Position numbers and translations under genes: made by a program. The notes below the pieces were generated by a model, which saw nothing but the letters and a program-made list of their open reading frames with translations, was not told the DNA's origin and ran no database searches. A DNA stretch of 37,922 bases from Tritrichomonas musculus (Eukaryota > Parabasalia > Tritrichomonadida > Tritrichomonadidae). How positions within the stretch are numbered: the stretch's first letter is position 1; each line of letters starts with the position of its first letter. Below are positions 1-11,266 of the stretch, one piece after another. The stretch covers positions 1 to 37,922 of the forward strand of contig JAPFFF010000149.1 of the NCBI GenBank assembly GCA_039105265.1, read 5' to 3'.

Positions 1-131
1 CTTAATCTCAGTTATTCTTATTCAAACGTTTCTCACAAATGAACAGAGTTAAATAAAACACAAATCTCAAACACTTTTGTAAGATAATTAAAAACGATTT
101 CGAAATTAAGTAAAATCAGTAAAAATTAAAG
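1..131 (+). repeat. Reference monomer (S type, G11)
   Basis: First full copy, used here as the coordinate frame for monomer positions 1-131. Composition is 60 A, 40 T, 19 C and 12 G, so the + strand is A-rich (A:T 60:40) and C exceeds G. It has three CpG sites, at 27-28, 95-96 and 101-102; C and G frequency alone would predict about 1.7, so CpG is not depleted. A HindIII site (AAGCTT) spans the junction from position 129 to position 3 of the next copy. A TTCGAA site lies at 99-104 and an AACGTT site at 25-30. Because 131 is not a multiple of three, reading frames shift at each copy, and stops in all frames on both strands close every ORF (longest open stretch roughly 110 bases). The monomer is not coding. 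Confidence 0.95.
97..106. other. 10-bp perfect palindrome ATTTCGAAAT, once per monomer
   Basis: ATTTCGAAAT reads the same on both strands and sits at monomer positions 97-106. I found it unchanged in all complete monomers, so it recurs every 131 bp across the window. It lies in the longest stretch with no variants (positions 92-118). A dyad-symmetric site at fixed spacing could bind a dimeric protein, but the run of 27 invariant bases is not clearly longer than chance given only 17 variable sites in 131. Binding is inference only. It does not match the CENP-B box: TTCG is present, but the required CGGG half is absent from the monomer. Confidence 0.6.
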
Positions 132-655
132 CTTAATCTCAATTATTCTTAATCTAACATTTCTCACAAATGAACAGAGTTAAATAAAACACAAATCTCA
201 AACACTTTTGTAAGATAATTAAAAACGATTTCGAAATTAAGTAAAATCAGTAAAAATTAAAGCTTAATATCAATTATTCTTATTCAAACGTTTCTCACAA
301 ATGAACAGAGTTAAATAAAACACAAATCTCAAACACTTTTGTAAGATAATTAAAAACGATTTCGAAATTAAGTAAAATCAGTAAAAATTAAAGCTTAATC
401 TCAATTATTCTTAATCTAACATTTCTCACAAATGAACAGAGTTAAATAAAACACAAATCTCAAACACTTTTGTAAGATAATTAAAAACGATTTCGAAATT
501 AAGTAAAATCAGTAAAAATTAAAGCTTAATCTCAATTATTCTTATTCAAACGTTTCTCACAAATGAACAGAGTTAAATAAAACACAAATCTCAAACACTT
601 TTGTAAGATAATTAAAAACGATTTCGAAATTAAGTAAAATCAGTAAAAATTAAAG
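132..655 (+). repeat. Local two-monomer duplication (monomers 1-2 and 3-4)
   Basis: The L-type/S-type pair at 132-393 is followed at once by another L-type/S-type pair at 394-655. In the matching place of the later units (for example 4062-4323) only one such pair is present (TAL then G-type S). Alignment of monomers 0-2 to later copies needs an offset of 30 monomers, while monomers 3-17 need 28, so two monomers were gained here or lost there. The pairs differ at position 7 (A in monomer 2, C in monomer 4). Confidence 0.65.
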
Positions 656-786
656 CTTAATCTCAATTATTCTTAATCTAACATTTCTCACAAATGAACA
701 GAGTTAAATAAAACACAAATCTCAAACACTTTTGTAAGATAATTAAAAACGATTTCGAAATTAAGTAAAATCAGTAAAAATTAAAG

Positions 787-917
787 CTTAATCTCAATTA
801 TTCTTAATCTAACGTTTCTCACAAGTGAACAGAGTTAAATAAAACACAAATCTCAAACACTTTTGTAAGATAATTAAAAACGATTTCGAAATTAAGTAAA
901 ATCAGTAAAAATTAAAG
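787..917 (+). repeat. N-type mosaic monomer (A21, T24, G28, with G39)
   Basis: This monomer has the L-type bases at 21 and 24 but the S-type G28, giving 'cttaatctaacg'. It occurs only three times, at 787, 4455 and 14149, always between two L-type monomers and two before a C18 monomer. It is missing from the right regime. It is either a crossover between S and L forms or an L precursor that still has the CpG at 27-28. Confidence 0.75.
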
Positions 918-1310
918 CTTAATCTCAATTATTCTTAATCTAACATTTCTCACAAATGAACAGAGTTAAATAAAACACAAATCTCAAACACTTTTGTAAG
1001 ATAATTATAAACGATTTCGAAATTAAGTAAAATCAGTAAAAATTAAAGCTTAATCTCAATTATTCCTATTCAAACGTTTCTCACAAATGAACAGAGTTAA
1101 ATAAAACACAAATCTCAAACACTTTTGTAAGATAATTAAAAACGATTTCGAAATTAAGTAAAATCAGTAAAAATTAAAGCTTAATCTCAGTTATTCTTAT
1201 TCAAACGTTTCTCACAAGTGAACAGAGTTAAATAAAACACAAATCTCAAACACTTTTGTAAGATAATTAAAAACGATTTCGAAATTAAGTAAAATCAGTA
1301 AAAATTAAAG
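918..1310 (+). repeat. Anchor trimer L-T91 / C18 / S-G39 (first of 17)
   Basis: Three adjacent monomers: an L-type monomer with T91, then a monomer with 'cctattc' instead of 'cttattc' (C18), then an S-type monomer with G39. The C18 monomers start at 1049, 4717, 6682, 9171, 10743, 14411, 16376, 18865, 20437, 22926, 24498, 26594, 29083, 30655, 32751, 34323 and 36419. In all 17 the preceding monomer is L-type with T91 and the next is S-type with G39. This trimer is the best internal marker for the sub-blocks of the higher-order repeat. In the left regime its spacing cycles 28, 15, 19, 12 monomers; in the right regime it uses 12, 16 and 19. Confidence 0.8.
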
Positions 1311-1441
1311 CTTAATCTCAGTTATTCTTATTCAAACGTTTCTCACAAATGAACAGAGTTAAATAAAACACAAATCTCAAACACTTTTGTAAGATAATTA
1401 AAAACGATTTCGAAATTAAGTAAAATCAATAAAAATTAAAG

Positions 1442-1572
1442 CGCAATATCAATTATTCTTATTCAAACGTTTCTCACAAGTGAACAGAGTTAAATAAAAC
1501 ACAAATCTCAAACACTTTTGTAAGATAATTATAAACGATTTCGAAATTAAGTAAAATCAGTAAAAATTAAAG
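1442..1572 (+). repeat. G-type monomer (start 'cgcaatatc'), HindIII site lost; first of 28
   Basis: This variant replaces T2, T3 and C7 with G, C and A. The change removes the junction HindIII site and in most cases creates GCGC. It is always S-type with A11. I count 28 such monomers of 290, starting for example at 1442, 4193, 5110, 6158, 6289, 8778, 9564, 10481, 13887, 14804, 22533, 24236, 26332 and 36157. Eight of them (G39 with T91) always follow a monomer carrying A119, so the A119 and G-type pair travels as a dimer. HindIII digestion would leave 262-bp dimers at these points. Confidence 0.8.
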
Positions 1573-4500
1573 CTTAATCTCAGTTATTCTTATTCTAACA
1601 TTTCTCACAAATGAACAGAGTTAAATAAAACACAAATCTCAAACACTTTTGTAAGATAATTAAAAACGATTTCGAAATTAAGTAAAATCAGTAAAAATTA
1701 AAGCTTAATCTCAGTTATTCTTATTCAAACGTTTCTCACAAATGAACAGAGTTAAATAAAACACAAATCTCAAACACTTTTGTAAGATAATTAAAAACGA
1801 TTTCGAAATTAAGTAAAATCAGTAAAAATTAAAGCTTAATCTCAGTTATTCTTAATCTAACATTTCTCACAAATGAACAGAGTTAAATAAAACACAAATC
1901 TCAAACACTTTTGTAAGATAATTAAAAACGATTTCGAAATTAAGTAAAATCAGTAAAAATTAAAGCTTAATCTCAATTATTCTTATTCTAACATTTCTCA
2001 CAAATGAACAGAGTTAAATAAAACATAAATCTCAAACACTTTTGTAAGATAATTATAAACGATTTCGAAATTAAGTAAAATCAGTAAAAATTAAAGCTTA
2101 ATCTCAGTTATTCTTATTCAAACGTTTCTCACAAATGAACAGAGTTAAATAAAACACAAATCTCAAACACTTTTGTAAGATAATTAAAAACGATTTCGAA
2201 ATTAAGTAAAATCAGTAAAAATTAAAGCTTAATCTCAGTTATTCTTATTCAAACGTTTCTCACAAATGAACAGAGTTAAATAAAACACAAATCTCAAACA
2301 CTTTTGTAAGATAATTAAAAACGATTTCGAAATTAAGTAAAATCAGTAAAAATTAAAGCTTAATCTCAGTTATTCTTAATCTAACATTTCTCACAAGTGA
2401 ACAGAGTTAAATAAAACACAAATCTCAAACACTTTTGTAAGATAATTATAAACGATTTCGAAATTAAGTAAAATCAGTAAAAATTAAAGCTTAATCTCAA
2501 TTATTCTTATTCAAACGTTTCTCACAAGTGAACAGAGTTAAATAAAACACAAATCTCAAACACTTTTGTAAGATAATTATAAACGATTTCGAAATTAAGT
2601 AAAATCAGTAAAAATTAAAGCTTAATCTCAATTATTCTTATTCAAACGTTTCTCACAAATGAACAGAGTTAAATAAAACACAAATCTCAAACACTTTTGT
2701 AAGATAATTAAAAACGATTTCGAAATTAAGTAAAATCAGTAAAAATTAAAGCTTAATCTCAGTTATTCTTATTCAAACGTTTCTCACAAGTGAACAGAGT
2801 TAAATAAAACACAAATCTCAAACACTTTTGTAAGATAATTAAAAACGATTTCGAAATTAAGTAAAATCAGTAAAAATTAAAGCTTAATCTCAGTTATTCT
2901 TATTCAAACGTTTCTCACAAGTGAACAGAGTTAAATAAAACACAAATCTCAAACACTTTTGTAAGATAATTAAAAACGATTTCGAAATTAAGTAAAATCA
3001 GTAAAAATTAAAGCTTAATCTCAGTTATTCTTAATCTAACATTTCTCACAAGTGAACAGAGTTAAATAAAACACAAATCTCAAACACTTTTGTAAGATAA
3101 TTATAAACGATTTCGAAATTAAGTAAAATCAGTAAAAATTAAAGCTTAATCTCAATTATTCTTATTCTAACATTTCTCACAAATGAACAGAGTTAAATAA
3201 AACACAAATCTCAAACACTTTTGTAAGATAATTAAAAACGATTTCGAAATTAAGTAAAATCAGTAAAAATTAAAGCTTAATCTCAGTTATTCTTATTCAA
3301 ACGTTTCTCACAAATGAACAGAGTTAAATAAAACACAAATCTCAAACACTTTTATAAGATAATTAAAAACGATTTCGAAATTAAGTAAAATCAGTAAAAA
3401 TTAAAGCTTAATCTCAGTTATTCTTATTCAAACGTTTCTCACAAATGAACAGAGTTAAATAAAACACAAATCTCAAACACTTTTGTAAGATAATTAAAAA
3501 CGATTTCGAAATTAAGTAAAATCAGTAAAAATTAAAGCTTAATCTCAGTTATTCTTATTCAAACGTTTCTCACAAATGAACAGAGTTAAATAAAACACAA
3601 ATCTCAAACACTTTTGTAAGATAATTATAAACGATTTCGAAATTAAGTAAAATCAGTAAAAATTAAAGCTTAATCTCAGTTATTCTTAATCTAACATTTC
3701 TCACAAATGAACAGAGTTAAATAAAACACAAATCTCAAACACTTTTGTAAGATAATTAAAAACGATTTCGAAATTAAGTAAAATCAGTAAAAATTAAAGC
3801 TTAATCTCAGTTATTCTTAATCTAACATTTCTCACAAATGAACAGAGTTAAATAAAACACAAATCTCAAACACTTTTGTAAGATAATTAAAAACGATTTC
3901 GAAATTAAGTAAAATCAGTAAAAATTAAAGCTTAATCTCAGTTATTCTTATTCAAACGTTTCTCACAAATGAACAGAGTTAAATAAAACACAAATCTCAA
4001 ACACTTTTGTAAGATAATTAAAAACGATTTCGAAATTAAGTAAAATCAGTAAAAATTAAAGCTTAATCTCAATTATTCTTAATCTAACATTTCTCACAAA
4101 TGAACAGAGTTAAATAAAACACAAATCTCAAACACTTTTGTAAGATAATTAAAAACGATTTCGAAATTAAGTAAAATCAGTAAAAATTAAAGCGCAATAT
4201 CAATTATTCTTATTCAAACGTTTCTCACAAATGAACAGAGTTAAATAAAACACAAATCTCAAACACTTTTGTAAGATAATTAAAAACGATTTCGAAATTA
4301 AGTAAAATCAGTAAAAATTAAAGCTTAATCTCAATTATTCTTAATCTAACATTTCTCACAAATGAACAGAGTTAAATAAAACACAAATCTCAAACACTTT
4401 TGTAAGATAATTAAAAACGATTTCGAAATTAAGTAAAATCAGTAAAAATTAAAGCTTAATCTCAATTATTCTTAATCTAACGTTTCTCACAAGTGAACAG

Positions 4501-6157
4501 AGTTAAATAAAACACAAATCTCAAACACTTTTGTAAGATAATTAAAAACGATTTCGAAATTAAGTAAAATCAGTAAAAATTAAAGCTTAATCTCAATTAT
4601 TCTTAATCTAACATTTCTCACAAATGAACAGAGTTAAATAAAACACAAATCTCAAACACTTTTGTAAGATAATTATAAACGATTTCGAAATTAAGTAAAA
4701 TCAGTAAAAATTAAAGCTTAATCTCAATTATTCCTATTCAAACGTTTCTCACAAATGAACAGAGTTAAATAAAACACAAATCTCAAACACTTTTGTAAGA
4801 TAATTAAAAACGATTTCGAAATTAAGTAAAATCAGTAAAAATTAAAGCTTAATCTCAGTTATTCTTATTCAAACGTTTCTCACAAGTGAACAGAGTTAAA
4901 TAAAACACAAATCTCAAACACTTTTGTAAGATAATTAAAAACGATTTCGAAATTAAGTAAAATCAGTAAAAATTAAAGCTTAATCTCAGTTATTCTTATT
5001 CAAACGTTTCTCACAAATGAACAGAGTTAAATAAAACACAAATCTCAAACACTTTTGTAAGATAATTAAAAACGATTTCGAAATTAAGTAAAATCAATAA
5101 AAATTAAAGCGCAATATCAATTATTCTTATTCAAACGTTTCTCACAAGTGAACAGAGTTAAATAAAACACAAATCTCAAACACTTTTGTAAGATAATTAT
5201 AAACGATTTCGAAATTAAGTAAAATCAGTAAAAATTAAAGCTTAATCTCAGTTATTCTTAATCTAACATTTCTCACAAATGAACAGAGTTAAATAAAACA
5301 CAAATCTCAAACACTTTTGTAAGATAATTAAAAACGATTTCGAAATTAAGTAAAATCAGTAAAAATTAAAGCTTAATCTCAGTTATTCTTATTCAAACGT
5401 TTCTCACAAATGAACAGAGTTAAATAAAACACAAATCTCAAACACTTTTGTAAGATAATTAAAAACGATTTCGAAATTAAGTAAAATCAGTAAAAATTAA
5501 AGCTTAATCTCAGTTATTCTTAATCTAACATTTCTCACAAATGAACAGAGTTAAATAAAACACAAATCTCAAACACTTTTGTAAGATAATTAAAAACGAT
5601 TTCGAAATTAAGTAAAATCAGTAAAAATTAAAGCTTAATCTCAATTATTCTTATTCTAACATTTCTCACAAATGAACAGAGTTAAATAAAACATAAATCT
5701 CAAACACTTTTGTAAGATAATTATAAACGATTTCGAAATTAAGTAAAATCAGTAAAAATTAAAGCTTAATCTCAGTTATTCTTATTCAAACGTTTCTCAC
5801 AAATGAACAGAGTTAAATAAAACACAAATCTCAAACACTTTTGTAAGATAATTAAAAACGATTTCGAAATTAAGTAAAATCAGTAAAAATTAAAGCTTAA
5901 TCTCAGTTATTCTTATTCAAACGTTTCTCACAAATGAACAGAGTTAAATAAAACACAAATCTCAAACACTTTTGTAAGATAATTAAAAACGATTTCGAAA
6001 TTAAGTAAAATCAGTAAAAATTAAAGCTTAATCTCAATTATTCTTAATCTAACATTTCTCACAAATGAACAGAGTTAAATAAAACACAAATCTCAAACAC
6101 TTTTGTAAGATAATTAAAAACGATTTCGAAATTAAGTAAAATCAGTAAAAATTAAAG

Positions 6158-6419
6158 CGCAATATCAATTATTCTTATTCAAACGTTTCTCACAAATGAA
6201 CAGAGTTAAATAAAACACAAATCTCAAACACTTTTGTAAGATAATTAAAAACGATTTCGAAATTAAGTAAAATCAATAAAGATTAAATCGCAATATCAAT
6301 TATTCTTATTCAAACGTTTCTCACAAGTGAACAGAGTTAAATAAAACACAAATCTCAAACACTTTTGTAAGATAATTAAAAACGATTTCGAAATTAAGTA
6401 AAATCAGTAAAAATTAAAG
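6158..6419 (+). repeat. Doubled G-type pair with altered junction (copy A)
   Basis: Monomer 47 carries A119, G124 and T131 at its end, and monomer 48 begins 'cgcaatatc' as well, so two G-type monomers stand side by side and the junction reads 'aaatcgcaat' instead of 'aaagcgcaat'. The only other occurrence is at 15852-16113, exactly 74 monomers later. It marks the left-regime unit and is absent from the right regime. Confidence 0.8.
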
Positions 6420-7205
6420 CTTAATCTCAGTTATTCTTAATCTAACATTTCTCACAAATGAACAGAGTTAAATAAAACACAAATCTCAAACACTTTTGTA
6501 AGATAATTATAAACGATTTCGAAATTAAGTAAAATCAGTAAAAATTAAAGCTTAATCTCAGTTATTCTTAATCTAACATTTCTCACAAATGAACAGAGTT
6601 AAATAAAACACAAATCTCAAACACTTTTGTAAGATAATTATAAACGATTTCGAAATTAAGTAAAATCAGTAAAAATTAAAGCTTAATCTCAATTATTCCT
6701 ATTCAAACGTTTCTCACAAATGAACAGAGTTAAATAAAACACAAATCTCAAACACTTTTGTAAGATAATTAAAAACGATTTCGAAATTAAGTAAAATCAG
6801 TAAAAATTAAAGCTTAATCTCAGTTATTCTTATTCAAACGTTTCTCACAAGTGAACAGAGTTAAATAAAACACAAATCTCAAACACTTTTGTAAGATAAT
6901 TAAAAACGATTTCGAAATTAAGTAAAATCAGTAAAAATTAAAGCTTAATCTCAGTTATTCTTAATCTAACATTTCTCACAAATGAACAGAGTTAAATAAA
7001 ACACAAATCTCAAACACTTTTGTAAGATAATTAAAAACGATTTCGAAATTAAGTAAAATCAGTAAAAATTAAAGCTTAATCTCAGTTATTCTTATTCAAA
7101 CGTTTCTCACAAGTGAACAGAGTTAAATAAAACACAAATCTCAAACACTTTTGTAAGATAATTAAAAACGATTTCGAAATTAAGTAAAATCAGTAAAAAT
7201 TAAAG

Positions 7206-7336
7206 CTTAATCTCAGTTATTCTTATTCAAACGTTTCTCACAAGTGAACAGAGTTAAATAAAACATAAATCTCAAACACTTTTGTAAGATAATTGAAAAC
7301 GATTTCGAAATTAAGTAAAATCAGTAAAAATTAAAG
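7206..7336 (+). repeat. Private monomer with T61 and G90 (also at 16900)
   Basis: The only monomers with 'attgaaaac' (G90) are this one and its 74-monomer partner at 16900-17030; both also carry T61 ('aacataaat') and G39. It is a useful landmark for mapping reads to copies A and B. Confidence 0.8.
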
Positions 7337-7860
7337 CTTAATCTCAGTTATTCTTATTCAAACGTTTCTCACAAATGAACAGAGTTAAATAAAACACAAA
7401 TCTCAAACACTTTTGTAAGATAATTAAAAACGATTTCGAAATTAAGTAAAATCAGTAAAAATTAAAGCTTAATCTCAGTTATTCTTATTCAAACGTTTCT
7501 CACAAATGAACAGAGTTAAATAAAACACAAATCTCAAACACTTTTGTAAGATAATTAAAAACGATTTCGAAATTAAGTAAAATCAGTAAAAATTAAAGCT
7601 TAATCTCAGTTATTCTTATTCAAACGTTTCTCACAAATGAACAGAGTTAAATAAAACACAAATCTCAAACACTTTTGTAAGATAATTAAAAACGATTTCG
7701 AAATTAAGTAAAATCAGTAAAAATTAAAGCTTAATCTCAGTTATTCTTAATCTAACATTTCTCACAAATGAACAGAGTTAAATAAAACACAAATCTCAAA
7801 CACTTTTGTAAGATAATTAAAAACGATTTCGAAATTAAGTAAAATCAGTAAAAATTAAAG

Positions 7861-7991
7861 CTTAATCTCAGTTATTCTTAATCTAACATTTCTCACAAAT
7901 GAACAGAGTTAAATAAAACACAAATCTCAAACACTTTTATAAGATAATTATAAACGATTTCGAAATTAAGTAAAATCAATAAAAATTAAAG
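7861..7991 (+). repeat. Private monomer with A79, T91 and A119 (also at 17555)
   Basis: L-type monomer combining A79 ('ttttataag'), T91 and A119, found here and 74 monomers later at 17555-17685. Unlike the other ten A119 monomers it is followed by an ordinary start and not a G-type monomer, so these two are the exceptions to the A119/G-type pairing. Confidence 0.8.
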
Positions 7992-10900
7992 CTTAATCTC
8001 AGTTATTCTTAATCTAACATTTCTCACAAATGAACAGAGTTAAATAAAACACAAATCTCAAACACTTTTGTAAGATAATTAAAAACGATTTCGAAATTAA
8101 GTAAAATCAGTAAAAATTAAAGCTTAATCTCAGTTATTCTTAATCTAACATTTCTCACAAATGAACAGAGTTAAATAAAACACAAATCTCAAACACTTTT
8201 GTAAGATAATTAAAAACGATTTCGAAATTAAGTAAAATCAGTAAAAATTAAAGCTTAATCTCAGTTATTCTTATTCAAACGTTTCTCACAAATGAACAGA
8301 GTTAAATAAAACACAAATCTCAAACACTTTTATAAGATAATTAAAAACGATTTCGAAATTAAGTAAAATCAGTAAAAATTAAAGCTTAATCTCAGTTATT
8401 CTTATTCAAACGTTTCTCACAAATGAACAGAGTTAAATAAAACACAAATCTCAAACACTTTTGTAAGATAATTAAAAACGATTTCGAAATTAAGTAAAAT
8501 CAGTAAAAATTAAAGCTTAATCTCAGTTATTCTTATTCAAACGTTTCTCACAAATGAACAGAGTTAAATAAAACACAAATCTCAAACACTTTTGTAAGAT
8601 AATTAAAAACGATTTCGAAATTAAGTAAAATCAGTAAAAATTAAAGCTTAATCTCAATTATTCTTATTCAAACGTTTCTCACAAATGAACAGAGTTAAAT
8701 AAAACACAAATCTCAAACACTTTTGTAAGATAATTAAAAACGATTTCGAAATTAAGTAAAATCAGTAAAAATTAAAGCGCAATATCAATTATTCTTATTC
8801 AAACGTTTCTCACAAATGAACAGAGTTAAATAAAACACAAATCTCAAACACTTTTGTAAGATAATTAAAAACGATTTCGAAATTAAGTAAAATCAGTAAA
8901 AATTAAAGCTTAATCTCAATTATTCTTAATCTAACATTTCTCACAAATGAACAGAGTTAAATAAAACACAAATCTCAAACACTTTTGTAAGATAATTAAA
9001 AACGATTTCGAAATTAAGTAAAATCAGTAAAAATTAAAGCTTAATCTCAATTATTCTTAATCTAACATTTCTCACAAATGAACAGAGTTAAATAAAACAC
9101 AAATCTCAAACACTTTTGTAAGATAATTATAAACGATTTCGAAATTAAGTAAAATCAGTAAAAATTAAAGCTTAATCTCAATTATTCCTATTCAAACGTT
9201 TCTCACAAATGAACAGAGTTAAATAAAACACAAATCTCAAACACTTTTGTAAGATAATTAAAAACGATTTCGAAATTAAGTAAAATCAGTAAAAATTAAA
9301 GCTTAATCTCAGTTATTCTTATTCAAACGTTTCTCACAAGTGAACAGAGTTAAATAAAACACAAATCTCAAACACTTTTGTAAGATAATTAAAAACGATT
9401 TCGAAATTAAGTAAAATCAGTAAAAATTAAAGCTTAATCTCAGTTATTCTTATTCAAACGTTTCTCACAAATGAACAGAGTTAAATAAAACACAAATCTC
9501 AAACACTTTTGTAAGATAATTAAAAACGATTTCGAAATTAAGTAAAATCAATAAAAATTAAAGCGCAATATCAATTATTCTTATTCAAACGTTTCTCACA
9601 AGTGAACAGAGTTAAATAAAACACAAATCTCAAACACTTTTGTAAGATAATTATAAACGATTTCGAAATTAAGTAAAATCAGTAAAAATTAAAGCTTAAT
9701 CTCAGTTATTCTTAATCTAACATTTCTCACAAATGAACAGAGTTAAATAAAACACAAATCTCAAACACTTTTGTAAGATAATTAAAAACGATTTCGAAAT
9801 TAAGTAAAATCAGTAAAAATTAAAGCTTAATCTCAGTTATTCTTAATCTAACATTTCTCACAAATGAACAGAGTTAAATAAAACACAAATCTCAAACACT
9901 TTTATAAGATAATTAAAAACGATTTCGAAATTAAGTAAAATCAGTAAAAATTAAAGCTTAATCTCAGTTATTCTTATTCAAACGTTTCTCACAAGTGAAC
10001 AGAGTTAAATAAAACATAAATCTCAAACACTTTTGTAAGATAATTAAAAACGATTTCGAAATTAAGTAAAATCAGTAAAAATTAAAGCTTAATCTCAGTT
10101 ATTCTTATTCAAACGTTTCTCACAAATGAACAGAGTTAAATAAAACACAAATCTCAAACACTTTTGTAAGATAATTAAAAACGATTTCGAAATTAAGTAA
10201 AATCAGTAAAAATTAAAGCTTAATCTCAGTTATTCTTATTCAAACGTTTCTCACAAATGAACAGAGTTAAATAAAACACAAATCTCAAACACTTTTATAA
10301 GATAATTAAAAACGATTTCGAAATTAAGTAAAATCAGTAAAAATTAAAGCTTAATCTCAATTATTCTTAATCTAACATTTCTCACAAATGAACAGAGTTA
10401 AATAAAACACAAATCTCAAACACTTTTGTAAGATAATTAAAAACGATTTCGAAATTAAGTAAAATCAGTAAAAATTAAAGCGCAATATCAATTATTCTTA
10501 TTCAAACGTTTCTCACAAATGAACAGAGTTAAATAAAACACAAATCTCAAACACTTTTGTAAGATAATTAAAAACGATTTCGAAATTAAGTAAAATCAGT
10601 AAAAATTAAAGCTTAATCTCAGTTATTCTTAATCTAACATTTCTCACAAATGAACAGAGTTAAATAAAACACAAATCTCAAACACTTTTGTAAGATAATT
10701 ATAAACGATTTCGAAATTAAGTAAAATCAGTAAAAATTAAAGCTTAATCTCAATTATTCCTATTCAAACGTTTCTCACAAGTGAACAGAGTTAAATAAAA
10801 CACAAATCTCAAACACTTTTGTAAGATAATTAAAAACGATTTCGAAATTAAGTAAAATCAGTAAAAATTAAAGCTTAATCTCAGTTATTCTTATTCAAAC

Positions 10901-11135
10901 GTTTCTCACAAGTGAACAGAGTTAAATAAAACACAAATCTCAAACACTTTTGTAAGATAATTAAAAACGATTTCGAAATTAAGTAAAATCAGTAAAAATT
11001 AAAGCTTAATCTCAGTTATTCTTAATCTAACATTTCTCACAAGTGAACAGAGTTAAATAAAACACAAATCTCAAACACTTTTGTAAGATAATTATAAACG
11101 ATTTCGAAATTAAGTAAAATCAGTAAAAATTAAAG

Positions 11136-11266
11136 CTTAATCTCAATTATTCTTATTCAAACGTTTCTCACAAGTAAACAGAGTTAAATAAAACACAAAT
11201 CTCAAACACTTTTGTAAGATAATTATAAACGATTTCGAAATTAAGTAAAATCAGTAAAAATTAAAG
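11136..11266 (+). repeat. A41 monomer ('caagtaaac'), first of four
   Basis: S-type monomer with G39, A41 and T91. A41 is found only here and at 20830, 26987 and 36812. In all four cases it lies three monomers after a C18 monomer that also has G39 (10743, 20437, 26594, 36419), the only four C18 monomers with that base. The cassette is shared by the left and right regimes, so it predates their divergence. Confidence 0.8.

Larger units (their letters stand above)
1..393 (+). repeat. Left edge monomers 0-2
   Basis: Three monomers with barcodes TGS, TAL and TAS, resembling monomers 30-32 of the next unit (3931-4323). Monomer 2 (263-393) is unusual: it starts 'cttaatatc', with A7 but without the G2 and C3 that accompany A7 in the 'cgcaatatc' monomers. 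It looks like a mosaic between an ordinary start and a G-type start. The arrangement belongs to a unit that continues to the left of the window. Confidence 0.75.
394..3144 (+). repeat. Shortened higher-order unit (21 monomers)
   Basis: Monomers 3-17 (394-2358) follow the barcode order of monomers 31-45 of the 74-monomer unit, including the rare N-type monomer at 787, the C18 monomer at 1049, the A119 monomer at 1311, the G-type monomer at 1442 and the T61/T91 monomer at 1966. At 2359 the order jumps to that of monomers 91-96 (11922-12707). The unit is thus explained as the 74-monomer repeat with about 45 consecutive monomers missing at 2358/2359, and one more (the equivalent of monomer 97) missing before 3145. 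Two differences from the full unit are a normal start at 525, where the full unit has a G-type start, and M instead of L at 1573. Whether this is a deletion or an older form is not known. Confidence 0.75.

Noticed and set aside
93-118. CENP-B box
   Set aside because: TTCG is present at 99-102, but on neither strand is it followed by the required A and CGGG at the correct spacing. No GGG or CCC occurs in the monomer.
129-134. Hairpin or terminator at the monomer junction
   Set aside because: The dyad around AAGCTT is only 6 bp and does not extend past mismatches on either side, too short for a meaningful stem.
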